Program-made: the position numbers and the translations under genes
Source: an uncultured Peptococcaceae bacterium
GTDB lineage: Bacteria; Bacillota; Peptococcia; Peptococcales; Peptococcaceae
Reading direction: 5' to 3'
Length of the DNA: 6,923 nt
NCBI GenBank assembly: GCA_945949655.1
Contig: CAMFFG010000065.1
Location: forward strand, 1 to 6,923
Shown here: positions 1 to 5,242 of the stretch, piece by piece
Numbering within the stretch: position 1 is the stretch's first letter
How the letters are laid out: each line of letters starts with the position of its first letter
The notes under the pieces: generated by a model
The model's input: the letters and a program-made list of their open reading frames with translations, nothing else
Told to the model about the DNA's origin: nothing
The model's database searches: none

Positions 1-35
1 AGGCAATGATAACAACACTGCTTGTCCATACTGTA

Positions 36-190
36 CTGCAGGGCCTGCTGTCTTTGCCAGGGTCCGACTTGAGACGAACCAGTCCGCAGACTGTCCGGAC
101 GAGCCGGACAAAGTCCCAGGCGAGACGGACCGGTCAGGACTGGTACGGATCACGGAGGGGCAGGTAAAGACAGCGAGACCCTGCAGCTTT
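36..190 (+). ncRNA. Candidate rod-like structured RNA (or long terminator structure)
   Basis: The two ends are complementary: 36-58 pairs with 163-186 as about 22 pairs, with one C.A mismatch (44/178), one bulged G (175) and one G.U (56/165). Inside is a roughly symmetric bubble (59-77 and 145-162) where TCCG (63-66) could still meet CGGA (146-149). Then come an 8-bp perfect stem, ACCAGTCC (78-85) with GGACTGGT (137-144), and an upper hairpin, GACTGTCCGG (89-98) with CCGGAC-AA-AGTC (104-115), loop ACGAG. The 3' arm runs straight into CTTTTATTTTT, as at an intrinsic terminator, so the plus strand is favoured. Closing stem, central bubble and terminal stem resemble the 6S RNA layout, but I recognise no 6S-specific sequence. 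I see no convincing promoter in the 35 bases upstream. It could also be the elaborate terminator of a gene left of the window. Structure is seen; function is inferred. Confidence 0.5.
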
Positions 191-295
191 TATTTTTGCT
201 TTTGCTTTTGTTTTTGCCAGTTTACTTTTTTCTTTTTTTACTTTTTCTTTTTTTTAATCATTTTATCTTTTATTCTTTTTCTCTTACCTATCTTA
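187..295. other. T-rich, nearly homopyrimidine low-complexity tract
   Basis: About 109 bases contain only some 17-18 purines on the plus strand. Internal repetition includes TTTTTGC/TTTTGC/TTTTG units (193-217) and TTTACTTTTTTC / TTTACTTTTTC units (221-247). It abuts the 3' end of the rod-like structure, so its first part can serve as the U-run of a terminator. No open reading frame with a start and ribosome site is seen in it on either strand. Confidence 0.7.
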
Positions 296-565
296 TGTAC
301 TATGACGACCATTCTGTCCGTGGTGAACAAAATATGCAGACAATACTGTTTTCCGCTTAACCATCGGCATTGCAGATACTTTTACAATACGGACTGACCA
401 CCGACAGCGGACAGACATTTTGTCCGTATATCTGTCTGTATATCACAGACAATTTGTCGCAGCAATAAAAGAACTGCAACACAAAAAACAGCTGCCCACC
501 TGTTATACAGAGAAGCAACTGCTATAAATAAGATTTATTTCATTCTCCTGATTCAATTGATTCTG
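296..565. other. Non-coding stretch with GACA/TGTC hairpins
   Basis: No gene is visible. Two compact hairpins lie side by side: CGGACA (408-413) with TGTCCG (421-426), loop of 7; and TGTCTGT (433-439) with ACAGACA (445-451), loop of 5. In addition, CTGTCCGTGGT (314-324) matches ACCACCGACAG (397-407) at 10 of 11 pairs and could close a larger structure over 325-396. None is followed by a convincing T-run, so I do not call them terminators. A TGC-TATAAA extended -10-like sequence (520-528) with a poor -35 lies before the decayed toxin copy and may be a promoter remnant. Confidence 0.4.
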
Positions 566-608
566 CAAATTTACATAACGCTTGTCGCCACAGTTATCGC
601 CCTACTGC
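566..608 (+). pseudogene. Decayed partial copy of the small toxin gene
   Basis: Positions 567-608 repeat the core of the toxin gene that lies 190 bases downstream. A 25-base block (567-591) has 3 differences from 758-782, and a 17-base block (592-608) has 1 difference from 801-817. Between the blocks, 18 bases present in the intact gene (783-800) are missing. The loss is in frame (six codons) and flanked in the intact copy by CTTGTCGCCAC and CTTGTCAC, as expected for slippage between short direct repeats. The reading frame still spells ITLVATVIALL, but I see no start codon or ribosome site, and the frame runs past the toxin's Arg-Lys end into unrelated codons to 661. The toxin's 3' hairpins are not recognisable here. 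This looks like a relic of a tandem duplication. Confidence 0.7.
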
Positions 609-657
609 ATTCCTGTATCCCACAGCTTAAAACATACAGATATTGGAACTTTGCTTC

Positions 658-686
658 TTGAAAAGCAAACATATGTATGGTAAAAT
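658..686 (+). promoter_or_regulatory. Promoter of the small toxin gene
   Basis: TTGAAA (658-663), a 17-base spacer, then TAAAAT (681-686) preceded by TGG (678-680), an extended -10 arrangement. Transcription would start near 693, leaving a 5' leader of about 55 bases before the toxin start. Spacing and both hexamers fit the housekeeping sigma factor. Confidence 0.75.
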
Positions 687-721
687 AATGCACAGAGAGT
701 AATCATAACGGTAGGCGGTTT

Positions 722-747
722 CCTCCCCCCGAGGGGAAGTGATAACC
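722..747 (+). promoter_or_regulatory. Toxin ribosome site with possible masking stem
   Basis: GAGGGG (731-736) is the only Shine-Dalgarno-like sequence before the toxin. It lies 11 bases from ATG 748 and 2 bases from an in-frame GTG at 739. The upstream run CCTCCCCCC (722-730) can pair with GAGG/GGGG and mask the site. Masked ribosome sites are typical of type I toxin messages; whether this one folds is inferred. Confidence 0.45.
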
Positions 748-825
748 ATGACAGTAGAAGTTTACATGGCGCTTGTCGCCACTTTAACCCTCCTTGTCAC
801 AGTTATCGCCCTGCTGCGCAAGTAG
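748..825 (+). CDS. Small membrane peptide, holin-like type I toxin
   Basis: A 25-residue peptide, beginning MTVEVYMALVATL and ending VTVIALLRK. It is a single hydrophobic helix with one acidic residue (Glu4) near the N-terminus and a basic Arg-Lys tail, the layout of the Firmicutes 'putative holin-like toxin' peptides, which act at the cell membrane when over-produced. An in-frame GTG at 739 would add MIT in front; some family members are annotated with such a start, but ATG 748 has the better spacing from GAGGGG. The whole surrounding cassette supports the call: extended -10 promoter, possibly masked ribosome site, 3' UTR with hairpins, and a convergent antisense RNA with its own promoter. 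The family assignment is from memory of sequence style and gene layout, not a search. Confidence 0.75.
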   Translation: MTVEVYMALVATLTLLVTVIALLRK

Positions 826-840
826 CAGGGTCTAAGTCAT

Positions 841-885
841 AAAAATGACAGCCCGCCTTTACCCTAACAAGTGAGGCGAGCTGTC
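841..885 (-). terminator. Terminator of the antitoxin RNA
   Basis: On the minus strand a stem of GACAGC plus CGCCT (plus positions 885-880 and 878-874) pairs with 854-858 and 847-852, interrupted by one mismatch (853/879), with a loop of about 15. It is followed by ATTTTT (846-841). The T-run lies only on the minus-strand exit side, so this terminates leftward transcription. In the plus-strand toxin message the same sequence forms a 3' UTR hairpin. Confidence 0.75.
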
Positions 886-900
886 GTCCAATCTAATAGG

Positions 901-955
901 GGAGTAAGCCGTTTGCTGGTGTATGACCAGTACACCAATGGTTACTCTCTTTTCT
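901..955 (+). terminator. Terminator of the toxin mRNA
   Basis: GAGTAA (902-907) plus CC (909-910, after one bulged G) pairs with GGTTACTC (940-947). An inner stem GGTGT (918-922) / ACACC (932-936) can extend it; CTGGT (916-920) / ACCAG (926-930) is an alternative inner fold. The stem is followed by TCTTTTCT (948-955). The transcript from about 693 would be near 260 nt, most of it untranslated. Confidence 0.75.
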
Positions 956-961
956 AGTTAT

Positions 962-990
962 ATGATAATCCAAAATGTTTCATTCGTCAA
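962..990 (-). promoter_or_regulatory. Promoter of the antitoxin RNA
   Basis: On the minus strand: TTGACG (plus 990-985), exactly 17 bases, then TATCAT (plus 967-962). The -35 matches consensus at 5 of 6 positions, stronger than the toxin promoter's TTGAAA by its TTGAC core, as expected for an antitoxin that must be in excess. It drives transcription leftward into the toxin terminator. Confidence 0.75.
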
Positions 991-1063
991 GTGCCGCAAT
1001 GATCCTGCTGCGCCTCCGCTGCAGCATTTGTTCCACGCTGCCTGTGGATCCCGGCTTTTGGTT

Positions 1064-1090
1064 CATACTTTTTCGACATACTTTTTTCGA
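1064..1090. repeat. Tandem direct repeat CATACTTTTTCGA
   Basis: CATACTTTTTCGA (1064-1076) is followed at once by CATACTTTTTTCGA (1077-1090), differing only by one added T. It lies in the 3' flank of the MFS gene. The rest of 991-1127 shows only a 6-bp stem, TGCTGC (1006-1011) with GCAGCA (1021-1026), without a T-run on the side expected for an MFS terminator. No function assigned. Confidence 0.5.
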
Positions 1091-1127
1091 ACAACTCTCT
1101 TAACGAAATGACATTGCCTTCACATTT

Positions 1128-2576
1128 TTATAGTTCTTCTTTTTTCTTCTGCGGCTTAATCAAAAAAGTACAGCCCAGTGTAAGTACCAGCGCAACGGCC
1201 AGATACAGATAGTCGGTATTTACAGCCTCAATAGCCGCCAAACGATAAGCCATGGTGCCTTCTATCGGTGTACCGGTATTGCCGGCAGCCAGATAATAGC
1301 GATTCAGATTGAGACTGAGCAATACTGTTAAAATGTTGGTGGATACCACCTGCACCACCTGCTTGCTCCAGTTGAACATAGAGGAAGCGTGACCGGACAG
1401 TTCCGGTGGAACCGCGCTCATCCCATAATCCATCAGCGGCATCTGTAACAGGGCCAGACCAAAAAAACGCAGCGTATAACAACACATCACAAAAAGCAGA
1501 TTGCTGTCCATTTGCAGGAAACACAAACCCAGATTGCCAATCAGCGCAATGGCCACGCCGCCGGTGATCAGACCGCGCACCCAGCCCCGCTTATGCAGAA
1601 TGGTGGCTGCAGCGTTACCGGTCATCATCAGCAGGGACGGCACCATCAGAAACAGTCCGGTAGCAGCTGGCGAAAAGCCACGGCCGGTCTGAAAATAAAA
1701 CTGAGACAGAATGGCATTGATGCCCAGTGTCATGGCCAGTGTGCACTGCACCAGCAAGGTCAGCACAAAGGGTCTATACTTTAAGACCGCAAAGTTCAGA
1801 AGCGGATAGCGGGTGTGAAACTGCCGCACCACAAACACAACAGCCAATATCAGACCTATCAGCAGACAGCTCCAGAACATGGCCGACATCCAGCCCCATT
1901 CTTCCCCTTTGGAGAATGCGATCATCACCAGGCCGGTGCCTGCACAAATCTGCGCAACGCCAAGGAAATCCACCTGTTCTGCCTGTCGCCCAGCCTCTGC
2001 CGGCAAACTTTTTCCGCCAGCCCAGAGGATCAGCAGCACCAGCGGAATATTAAACAGAAACAGCACATGCCAGCTGGAAACCTGCAGCAAGATGCCAGCC
2101 AGCGCCGGACCCATGGCCATCCCTACCGACTGCAGCATCATAATACCGCCCAGATAGGTGGCCTGGAACCGTTTGGGAATATAGCGATACAGCATGGACA
2201 TGGTACTGGGAATAATAATCCCACCAGCAACCCCTTTTAAAAACCGGAACGCCCCCAGCATATAAAAGCTCACCGAACAGGCACCGCCCAGAGAGCACAG
2301 CCCCAGCGCCGCCACACCAGCCAGAAATACCTTGCGGTAACTGTAGCGCTCACATAAGTATCCAGACAGCGGCATCATCATCCCCAACGGCAGCAGATAC
2401 CCGATGACCACCCACTGCACCGTATTGATATTCACCTGAAACACCGACATATAGGTAGGCAGCGCAATGTTTACCGTGGAAGTGTTCAGCATAGTCACCA
2501 CATTGGTCAGCATGATGGCCAGCAGAAATAATTTGGTTCGGTCCTCTCTGATCGTAACTTGTTGTGTGTCCTCCAT
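1128..2576 (-). CDS. MFS exporter, DHA2-like (EmrB/QacA type)
   Basis: A 482-residue polytopic membrane protein of the major facilitator superfamily; length and pattern fit the 14-helix proton-driven drug/metabolite exporters. Visible motifs: a motif-D1-like LNTSTVNIALP (30-40), a motif-A-like GYLCERYSYRK (72-82) after helix 2, the motif-C region SVGMAMGPALAG (150-161) in helix 5, then SSWHVLFLFNIP (167-178), and VDFLGV...FSKGEEWGW (202-229), typical of DHA2 proteins. The tail is a basic/acidic KPQKKKEEL. The frame is open for 17 codons further upstream, but I choose ATG at 2576 because AGGAAAG lies 11 bases before it and nothing usable precedes the longer start. The usual acidic residue of motif D1 (LDxT) is Asn31 here. 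Substrate unknown. It is a single-gene unit with its own promoter and no clear terminator. Confidence 0.85.
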   Translation of the reverse strand: MEDTQQVTIREDRTKLFLLAIMLTNVVTMLNTSTVNIALPTYMSVFQVNINTVQWVVIGYLLPLGMMMPLSGYLCERYSYRKVFLAGVAALGLCSLGGACSVSFYMLGAFRFLKGVAGGIIIPSTMSMLYRYIPKRFQATYLGGIMMLQSVGMAMGPALAGILLQVSSWHVLFLFNIPLVLLILWAGGKSLPAEAGRQAEQVDFLGVAQICAGTGLVMIAFSKGEEWGWMSAMFWSCLLIGLILAVVFVVRQFHTRYPLLNFAVLKYRPFVLTLLVQCTLAMTLGINAILSQFYFQTGRGFSPAATGLFLMVPSLLMMTGNAAATILHKRGWVRGLITGGVAIALIGNLGLCFLQMDSNLLFVMCCYTLRFFGLALLQMPLMDYGMSAVPPELSGHASSMFNWSKQVVQVVSTNILTVLLSLNLNRYYLAAGNTGTPIEGTMAYRLAAIEAVNTDYLYLAVALVLTLGCTFLIKPQKKKEEL

Positions 2577-2603
2577 AACCCCATCTTCTTTCCTGTAATA
2601 CGA

Positions 2604-2673
2604 TATAACATTTTTATTATAACACATAAATTCTATTCCAACTATTTCATTTTCTTAATATTATGTTATAACA
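2604..2673. promoter_or_regulatory. Three TGTTATA elements around the MFS promoter
   Basis: TATAACA on the plus strand (TGTTATA on minus) occurs at 2604-2610, 2618-2624 and 2667-2673; the last is part of the perfect 10-bp palindrome TGTTATAACA (2664-2673). The middle copy is the extended -10 itself. They may be operator sites for an exporter regulator of the TetR/MarR kind, or simply several AT-rich -10-like sequences; the sequence alone does not decide. Confidence 0.35.
2616..2624 (-). promoter_or_regulatory. Extended -10 promoter of the MFS gene
   Basis: On the minus strand TG-T-TATAAT (plus 2624-2616) is a perfect extended -10. The -35 region (TAGTTG at 17 spacing, plus 2644-2639) is poor, so the promoter relies on the extended -10 or on an activator. 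Transcription would start near 2609, about 33 bases before the chosen ATG. Confidence 0.6.
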
Positions 2674-2690
2674 GACTGCGGCTGCGCAGC

Positions 2691-2719
2691 AAAAAACCCG
2701 ATAACGGATTATTATCGGG
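2691..2719 (-). terminator. Terminator of the galE-pgi unit
   Basis: An 8-bp perfect stem, CCCGATAA (2697-2704) with TTATCGGG (2712-2719), loop of 7, followed on the minus strand by six T (2696-2691). It sits 29 bases past the pgi stop and before the MFS promoter, so the MFS gene is a separate transcription unit. A perfect palindrome GCTGCGCAGC (2681-2690) lies immediately beyond and could add a second hairpin. Confidence 0.9.
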
Positions 2720-2747
2720 TCTCTTACTGTGCCAATCTGGTTCAGCC

Positions 2748-4037
2748 TTATTCAATTTCTGCAGTCTGCATGGTATCGTTTTTCAGCAGTTCCTGCAGTT
2801 TTTCTTTGTAGCGTTCTACACCCGGCTGTACGAATGGATCCAGGTCGCTGAGCATGCAGCTGACAGCGCAGGCTTTTTCAAAGAAGTACACCATCTTGCC
2901 GAACGAGTATGCGGAAATTTCCGGCAGGGTGATCACGATGTTCGGTGTGCCGTTTTCCAGATGGGCTTCTTTTACGCTTTCCCGCACCAGACGGTTCATC
3001 TGATGCAGAGTTTTGGCATGGTCGGTGATGCCTTCCGGCAGCATGATGTCATAGGTGACATCCTCAATGATCACCGCTGTTTCAAAGAAATCCTGACGGC
3101 CTTCCTGTAAAAATTGTCCCAAAGAATGCAGGTCTGTGGACATCTGCATAGACACTGGGAAGATGCCTTGCCCATTCTGGCATTCACTTTCTCCAAAGAG
3201 TTGTTTCATCCACTCGGTAAAGTAGCGCAGCTTGCCATCATATACCTCAAAGACTTCCATCCGTTTATCTTGCTGTACTTTCAATAAATAGCGGGTTAAT
3301 GCATAACGGTAGCAATCATTGGTATTTAAATCTGGGTTGGCCGTAGCTGCCTGTGCTTGGCGCGCGCCCTGCAGCACCGATTCCAGATCGATGCCAGCAA
3401 CTGCGATGGGCAGCAATCCTACCGGTGTCAGTACAGAGAATCGACCTACAATATCGTCCGGTACATCAAAGGTTGTGTACCCTTCCTGTTCAGCTTCTTC
3501 CCGCAACTTTCCCTTACTGCCAGTTACCACATAAATGCGTTCGCTGGCCTCGTCTCCATATCTTTCTTTCATGAAGTTCTTAAACATTTCAAACACAACC
3601 ATCGGCTCCAGGGTTGCTCCAGAGCGAGAAATCACGCAAACAGCCACTTCTTCTTTGCGCAGACGATGGAACAGCTCATGATAATACACGCTGCTCAGAT
3701 GATGACCGGCAAAATAGATCTTGGGCAGGTTCCGTTCTTTGGCGAAAAATTCATTGTAAAATGGCGACTGCAGCAGTTCCAGACATGCTTTGGCACCCAG
3801 ATAGGAGCCGCCCACCCCAATGACTACAAAGGCCGTGCACTGTTTCTGGATCTTCCAGGCGGTGGTCATGATCTGCCATACCAGATCGCCTTCCACCTTG
3901 GTAGGATATTCTACCCAGCCGGTATAACCATTCTGACCGCTGTGCAGCTGTTCATGAATGGCATTGATTTTTTCCTGATACTCCGCCACTGGCAGTTCAG
4001 CAATGGCGTCAGAAATATCAACTCGAATTTCAGACAT
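2748..4037 (-). CDS. pgi: Glucose-6-phosphate isomerase
   Basis: Cytosolic interconversion of glucose-6-phosphate and fructose-6-phosphate, the second step of glycolysis. At 429 residues it belongs to the short Gram-positive-type enzymes rather than the ~550-residue enterobacterial form. Visible: phosphosugar-binding loop GVGGSYLGAKA (74-84), SIS-type loop SRSGATLEP (137-145), TGSKGK (172-177), the signature region DIVGRFSVLTPVGLLPIAVAG (195-215) with Arg199, the expected catalytic Glu in FGESE (281-285), HSLGQ (304-308) with the ring-opening His304, and the C-terminal QPGVERYK (404-411) with the catalytic Lys411. Start supported by AAGGAG 8 bases before ATG 4037. Val197 stands where the family signature usually has Gly or Pro (…GGR[FY]S). 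It lies 60 bases after galE with no terminator between, so the two are probably cotranscribed. Confidence 0.95.
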   Translation of the reverse strand: MSEIRVDISDAIAELPVAEYQEKINAIHEQLHSGQNGYTGWVEYPTKVEGDLVWQIMTTAWKIQKQCTAFVVIGVGGSYLGAKACLELLQSPFYNEFFAKERNLPKIYFAGHHLSSVYYHELFHRLRKEEVAVCVISRSGATLEPMVVFEMFKNFMKERYGDEASERIYVVTGSKGKLREEAEQEGYTTFDVPDDIVGRFSVLTPVGLLPIAVAGIDLESVLQGARQAQAATANPDLNTNDCYRYALTRYLLKVQQDKRMEVFEVYDGKLRYFTEWMKQLFGESECQNGQGIFPVSMQMSTDLHSLGQFLQEGRQDFFETAVIIEDVTYDIMLPEGITDHAKTLHQMNRLVRESVKEAHLENGTPNIVITLPEISAYSFGKMVYFFEKACAVSCMLSDLDPFVQPGVERYKEKLQELLKNDTMQTAEIE

Positions 4038-4097
4038 AAAAATCGCTCCTTTTTCTAAAAACTGATTCTATTTACGGTTATGCATCCGCACCGTTCT

Positions 4098-5111
4098 TTA
4101 CACTTCGTATCCTTGTGGATTCTGCCGCTGCCAGTTCCACGAATCCCGGCACATATCCTCAATGGTGCGGGCGGCCTTCCAGCCCAGTTCCCGCTCTGCC
4201 TTGGAGGCATCGGCATAAAACTCGGCGATATCACCGGCCCGCCGCGGGCAGATATCATAGGGGATGGTCAGATCGTTGGCTTTTTCAAAAGCGTGTACCA
4301 GCTGCAGCACACTGACACCGTGGCCCGTACCTAAATTATAAACCAGCACGCCTTTTTCTTCGCACAGTTTTTCCAGGGCCCGCACATGGCCTTCGGCCAG
4401 ATCCATCACATGAATGTAGTCCCGCACACCAGTGCCATCCACGGTGGGATAATCGTTGCCCCACACCCGCAGCCGTTCCCGCTTGCCGCTGGCTACCTGT
4501 GTTACATAGGGCATCAGATTGTTGGGGATCCCCTGCGGGTCTTCGCCAATGCGGCCGCTGGGATGGGCGCCAATGGGATTAAAGTACCGCAGCAGCGCTA
4601 CCGACCAGTCCGGCTCCACCGCTGCCACATCGGTTAAAATCCGCTCGCTCATCACTTTTGTCTCGCCATAAGGATTGGTGGTAGGCAAAAGCTGCATGGT
4701 TTCCACAAAAGGAATGGCGTTTTCTCCGTACACGGTGGCCGAGGAGCTGAATACAAACTTATTGACGCCATGCCGTTTCATCACCTTACACAAGGTCAGT
4801 GTGCTGACCACATTGTTGTAGTAATAACGCACCGGCTGCTCCACCGATTCGCCAACTGCTTTTAATCCGGCAAAATGAATGACACCGTCGATGTGCTGTT
4901 CCTGAAAGATTTTTTCAACAGCAGCTTCCTCGGTGACATCCACCGGATAAAAAAGAATGGGCTTGCCGGTCAGCTGCTGCACCCGGCGCAGCGATTCCTC
5001 CTTGCTGTTGCACAGGTTGTCGGCTACGATCACCTCATGGCCTGCTTCTAATAAAACCAGACAGGTATGGCTGCCGATATAACCGGCACCGCCTGCTACT
5101 AAAATACGCAT
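4098..5111 (-). CDS. galE: UDP-glucose 4-epimerase
   Basis: Cytosolic NAD-dependent epimerase of the extended short-chain dehydrogenase family, interconverting UDP-glucose and UDP-galactose (Leloir pathway and sugar supply for cell-surface polymers). 337 residues, the usual length. Visible: Rossmann NAD loop GGAGYIGSH (7-15), DNLCNS (31-36), HFAGLKAVGES (79-89), FSSSATVYG (121-129) with catalytic Ser near 124, and YGETK (148-152) giving the Tyr148/Lys152 pair. RYFNPIGAHPSG (175-186), GVRDYIHVMDLAEGH (228-242) and RRAGDIAEFYADASKA (290-305) are also typical. The frame is open 20 codons further upstream, but ATG 5111 places the Rossmann strand at the very N-terminus and has GAGG 8 bases before it. 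Phe298 seems to occupy the position of E. coli Tyr299, a bulky gate that favours UDP-Glc/Gal over N-acetylated sugars (alignment by eye). First gene of a galE-pgi unit. Confidence 0.95.
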   Translation of the reverse strand: MRILVAGGAGYIGSHTCLVLLEAGHEVIVADNLCNSKEESLRRVQQLTGKPILFYPVDVTEEAAVEKIFQEQHIDGVIHFAGLKAVGESVEQPVRYYYNNVVSTLTLCKVMKRHGVNKFVFSSSATVYGENAIPFVETMQLLPTTNPYGETKVMSERILTDVAAVEPDWSVALLRYFNPIGAHPSGRIGEDPQGIPNNLMPYVTQVASGKRERLRVWGNDYPTVDGTGVRDYIHVMDLAEGHVRALEKLCEEKGVLVYNLGTGHGVSVLQLVHAFEKANDLTIPYDICPRRAGDIAEFYADASKAERELGWKAARTIEDMCRDSWNWQRQNPQGYEV

Positions 5112-5174
5112 GATAAAAACCTCTCTCTGTTCAGAATTCTTTTTTGTAAGGATCCTGGAATCGTCTTTCAATCT

Positions 5175-5203
5175 ATTTTATCATACTTTACTGCCCTGTC
5201 CAA
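5175..5203 (-). promoter_or_regulatory. Promoter of galE-pgi
   Basis: On the minus strand TTGGAC (plus 5203-5198), 17 bases, then TAAAAT (plus 5180-5175) preceded by TGA, an extended -10. Start of transcription would be near 5168, giving a leader of about 57 bases. No riboswitch-like structure is apparent in the leader. Confidence 0.7.
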
Positions 5204-5207
5204 CAGG
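5195..5207. promoter_or_regulatory. Palindrome over the galE -35 element
   Basis: CCTGT-CCA-ACAGG is a 5+3+5 inverted repeat that overlaps the -35 hexamer of galE (5198-5203). Its position would suit a repressor site. It is short and could be chance; I do not recognise the regulator. Confidence 0.3.
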
Positions 5208-5242
5208 ATTTCACAATCTGCAGAAAATTAAACCAATCTTTT

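Larger units (their letters stand above)
840..955 (-). ncRNA. Antisense RNA antitoxin (RatA/SR4-like in layout)
   Basis: A minus-strand RNA is predicted to begin about 7 bases beyond the -10 at 962-967, near 955, and end in the T-run at 846-841, giving about 115 nt. It would be fully complementary to the toxin message's 3' UTR, including the whole toxin terminator hairpin, but would not reach the toxin codons (stop at 823-825). Convergent overlap confined to the 3' end is the layout of TxpA/RatA and BsrG/SR4 in Bacillus, where duplex formation triggers decay of the toxin mRNA or blocks its translation. Promoter and terminator are seen; antitoxin activity is inferred. Confidence 0.7.

Noticed and set aside
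36..186. Inverted-repeat mobile element (MITE)
   Set aside because: The ends are inverted repeats, but no target-site duplication flanks them, and the interior continues as a nested stem rather than unrelated sequence.
36..190. Firm identification as 6S RNA, SRP RNA, tmRNA or RNase P RNA
   Set aside because: The rod shape alone recalls 6S RNA, but I recognise no diagnostic conserved sequence of any of these, so it is left as a candidate structured RNA.
187..290. Lysine-rich minus-strand peptide read from the A-rich complement of the T tract
   Set aside because: The frame with KEKVKKEK-like codons has no start codon, and the ATG nearby (MIKKKKK) stops after seven codons; this is low-complexity DNA.
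296..480. CRISPR-like array from the repeated GACA/TGTC motifs
   Set aside because: The motifs are short, irregularly spaced and inverted; there are no constant repeats with equal-length spacers.
923..1111. Plus-strand frame of 62 codons right after the toxin
   Set aside because: It starts inside the toxin terminator hairpin, has no ribosome site, crosses the antitoxin promoter and looks like no known protein.
3357..4058. 233-codon plus-strand frame opposite pgi
   Set aside because: Antisense shadow of a conserved enzyme gene with a good ribosome site; no start signal of its own.
4038..4097. Terminator between galE and pgi
   Set aside because: Only a 5-bp ACGGT/ACCGT stem with no T-run on the minus side; more consistent with cotranscription.
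5112..5171. Longer N-terminus for GalE (20 extra residues), and similarly extended MFS and lipoprotein starts
   Set aside because: In each case the internal ATG has a properly placed ribosome site and starts at the conserved domain or signal peptide, while the extension does neither.
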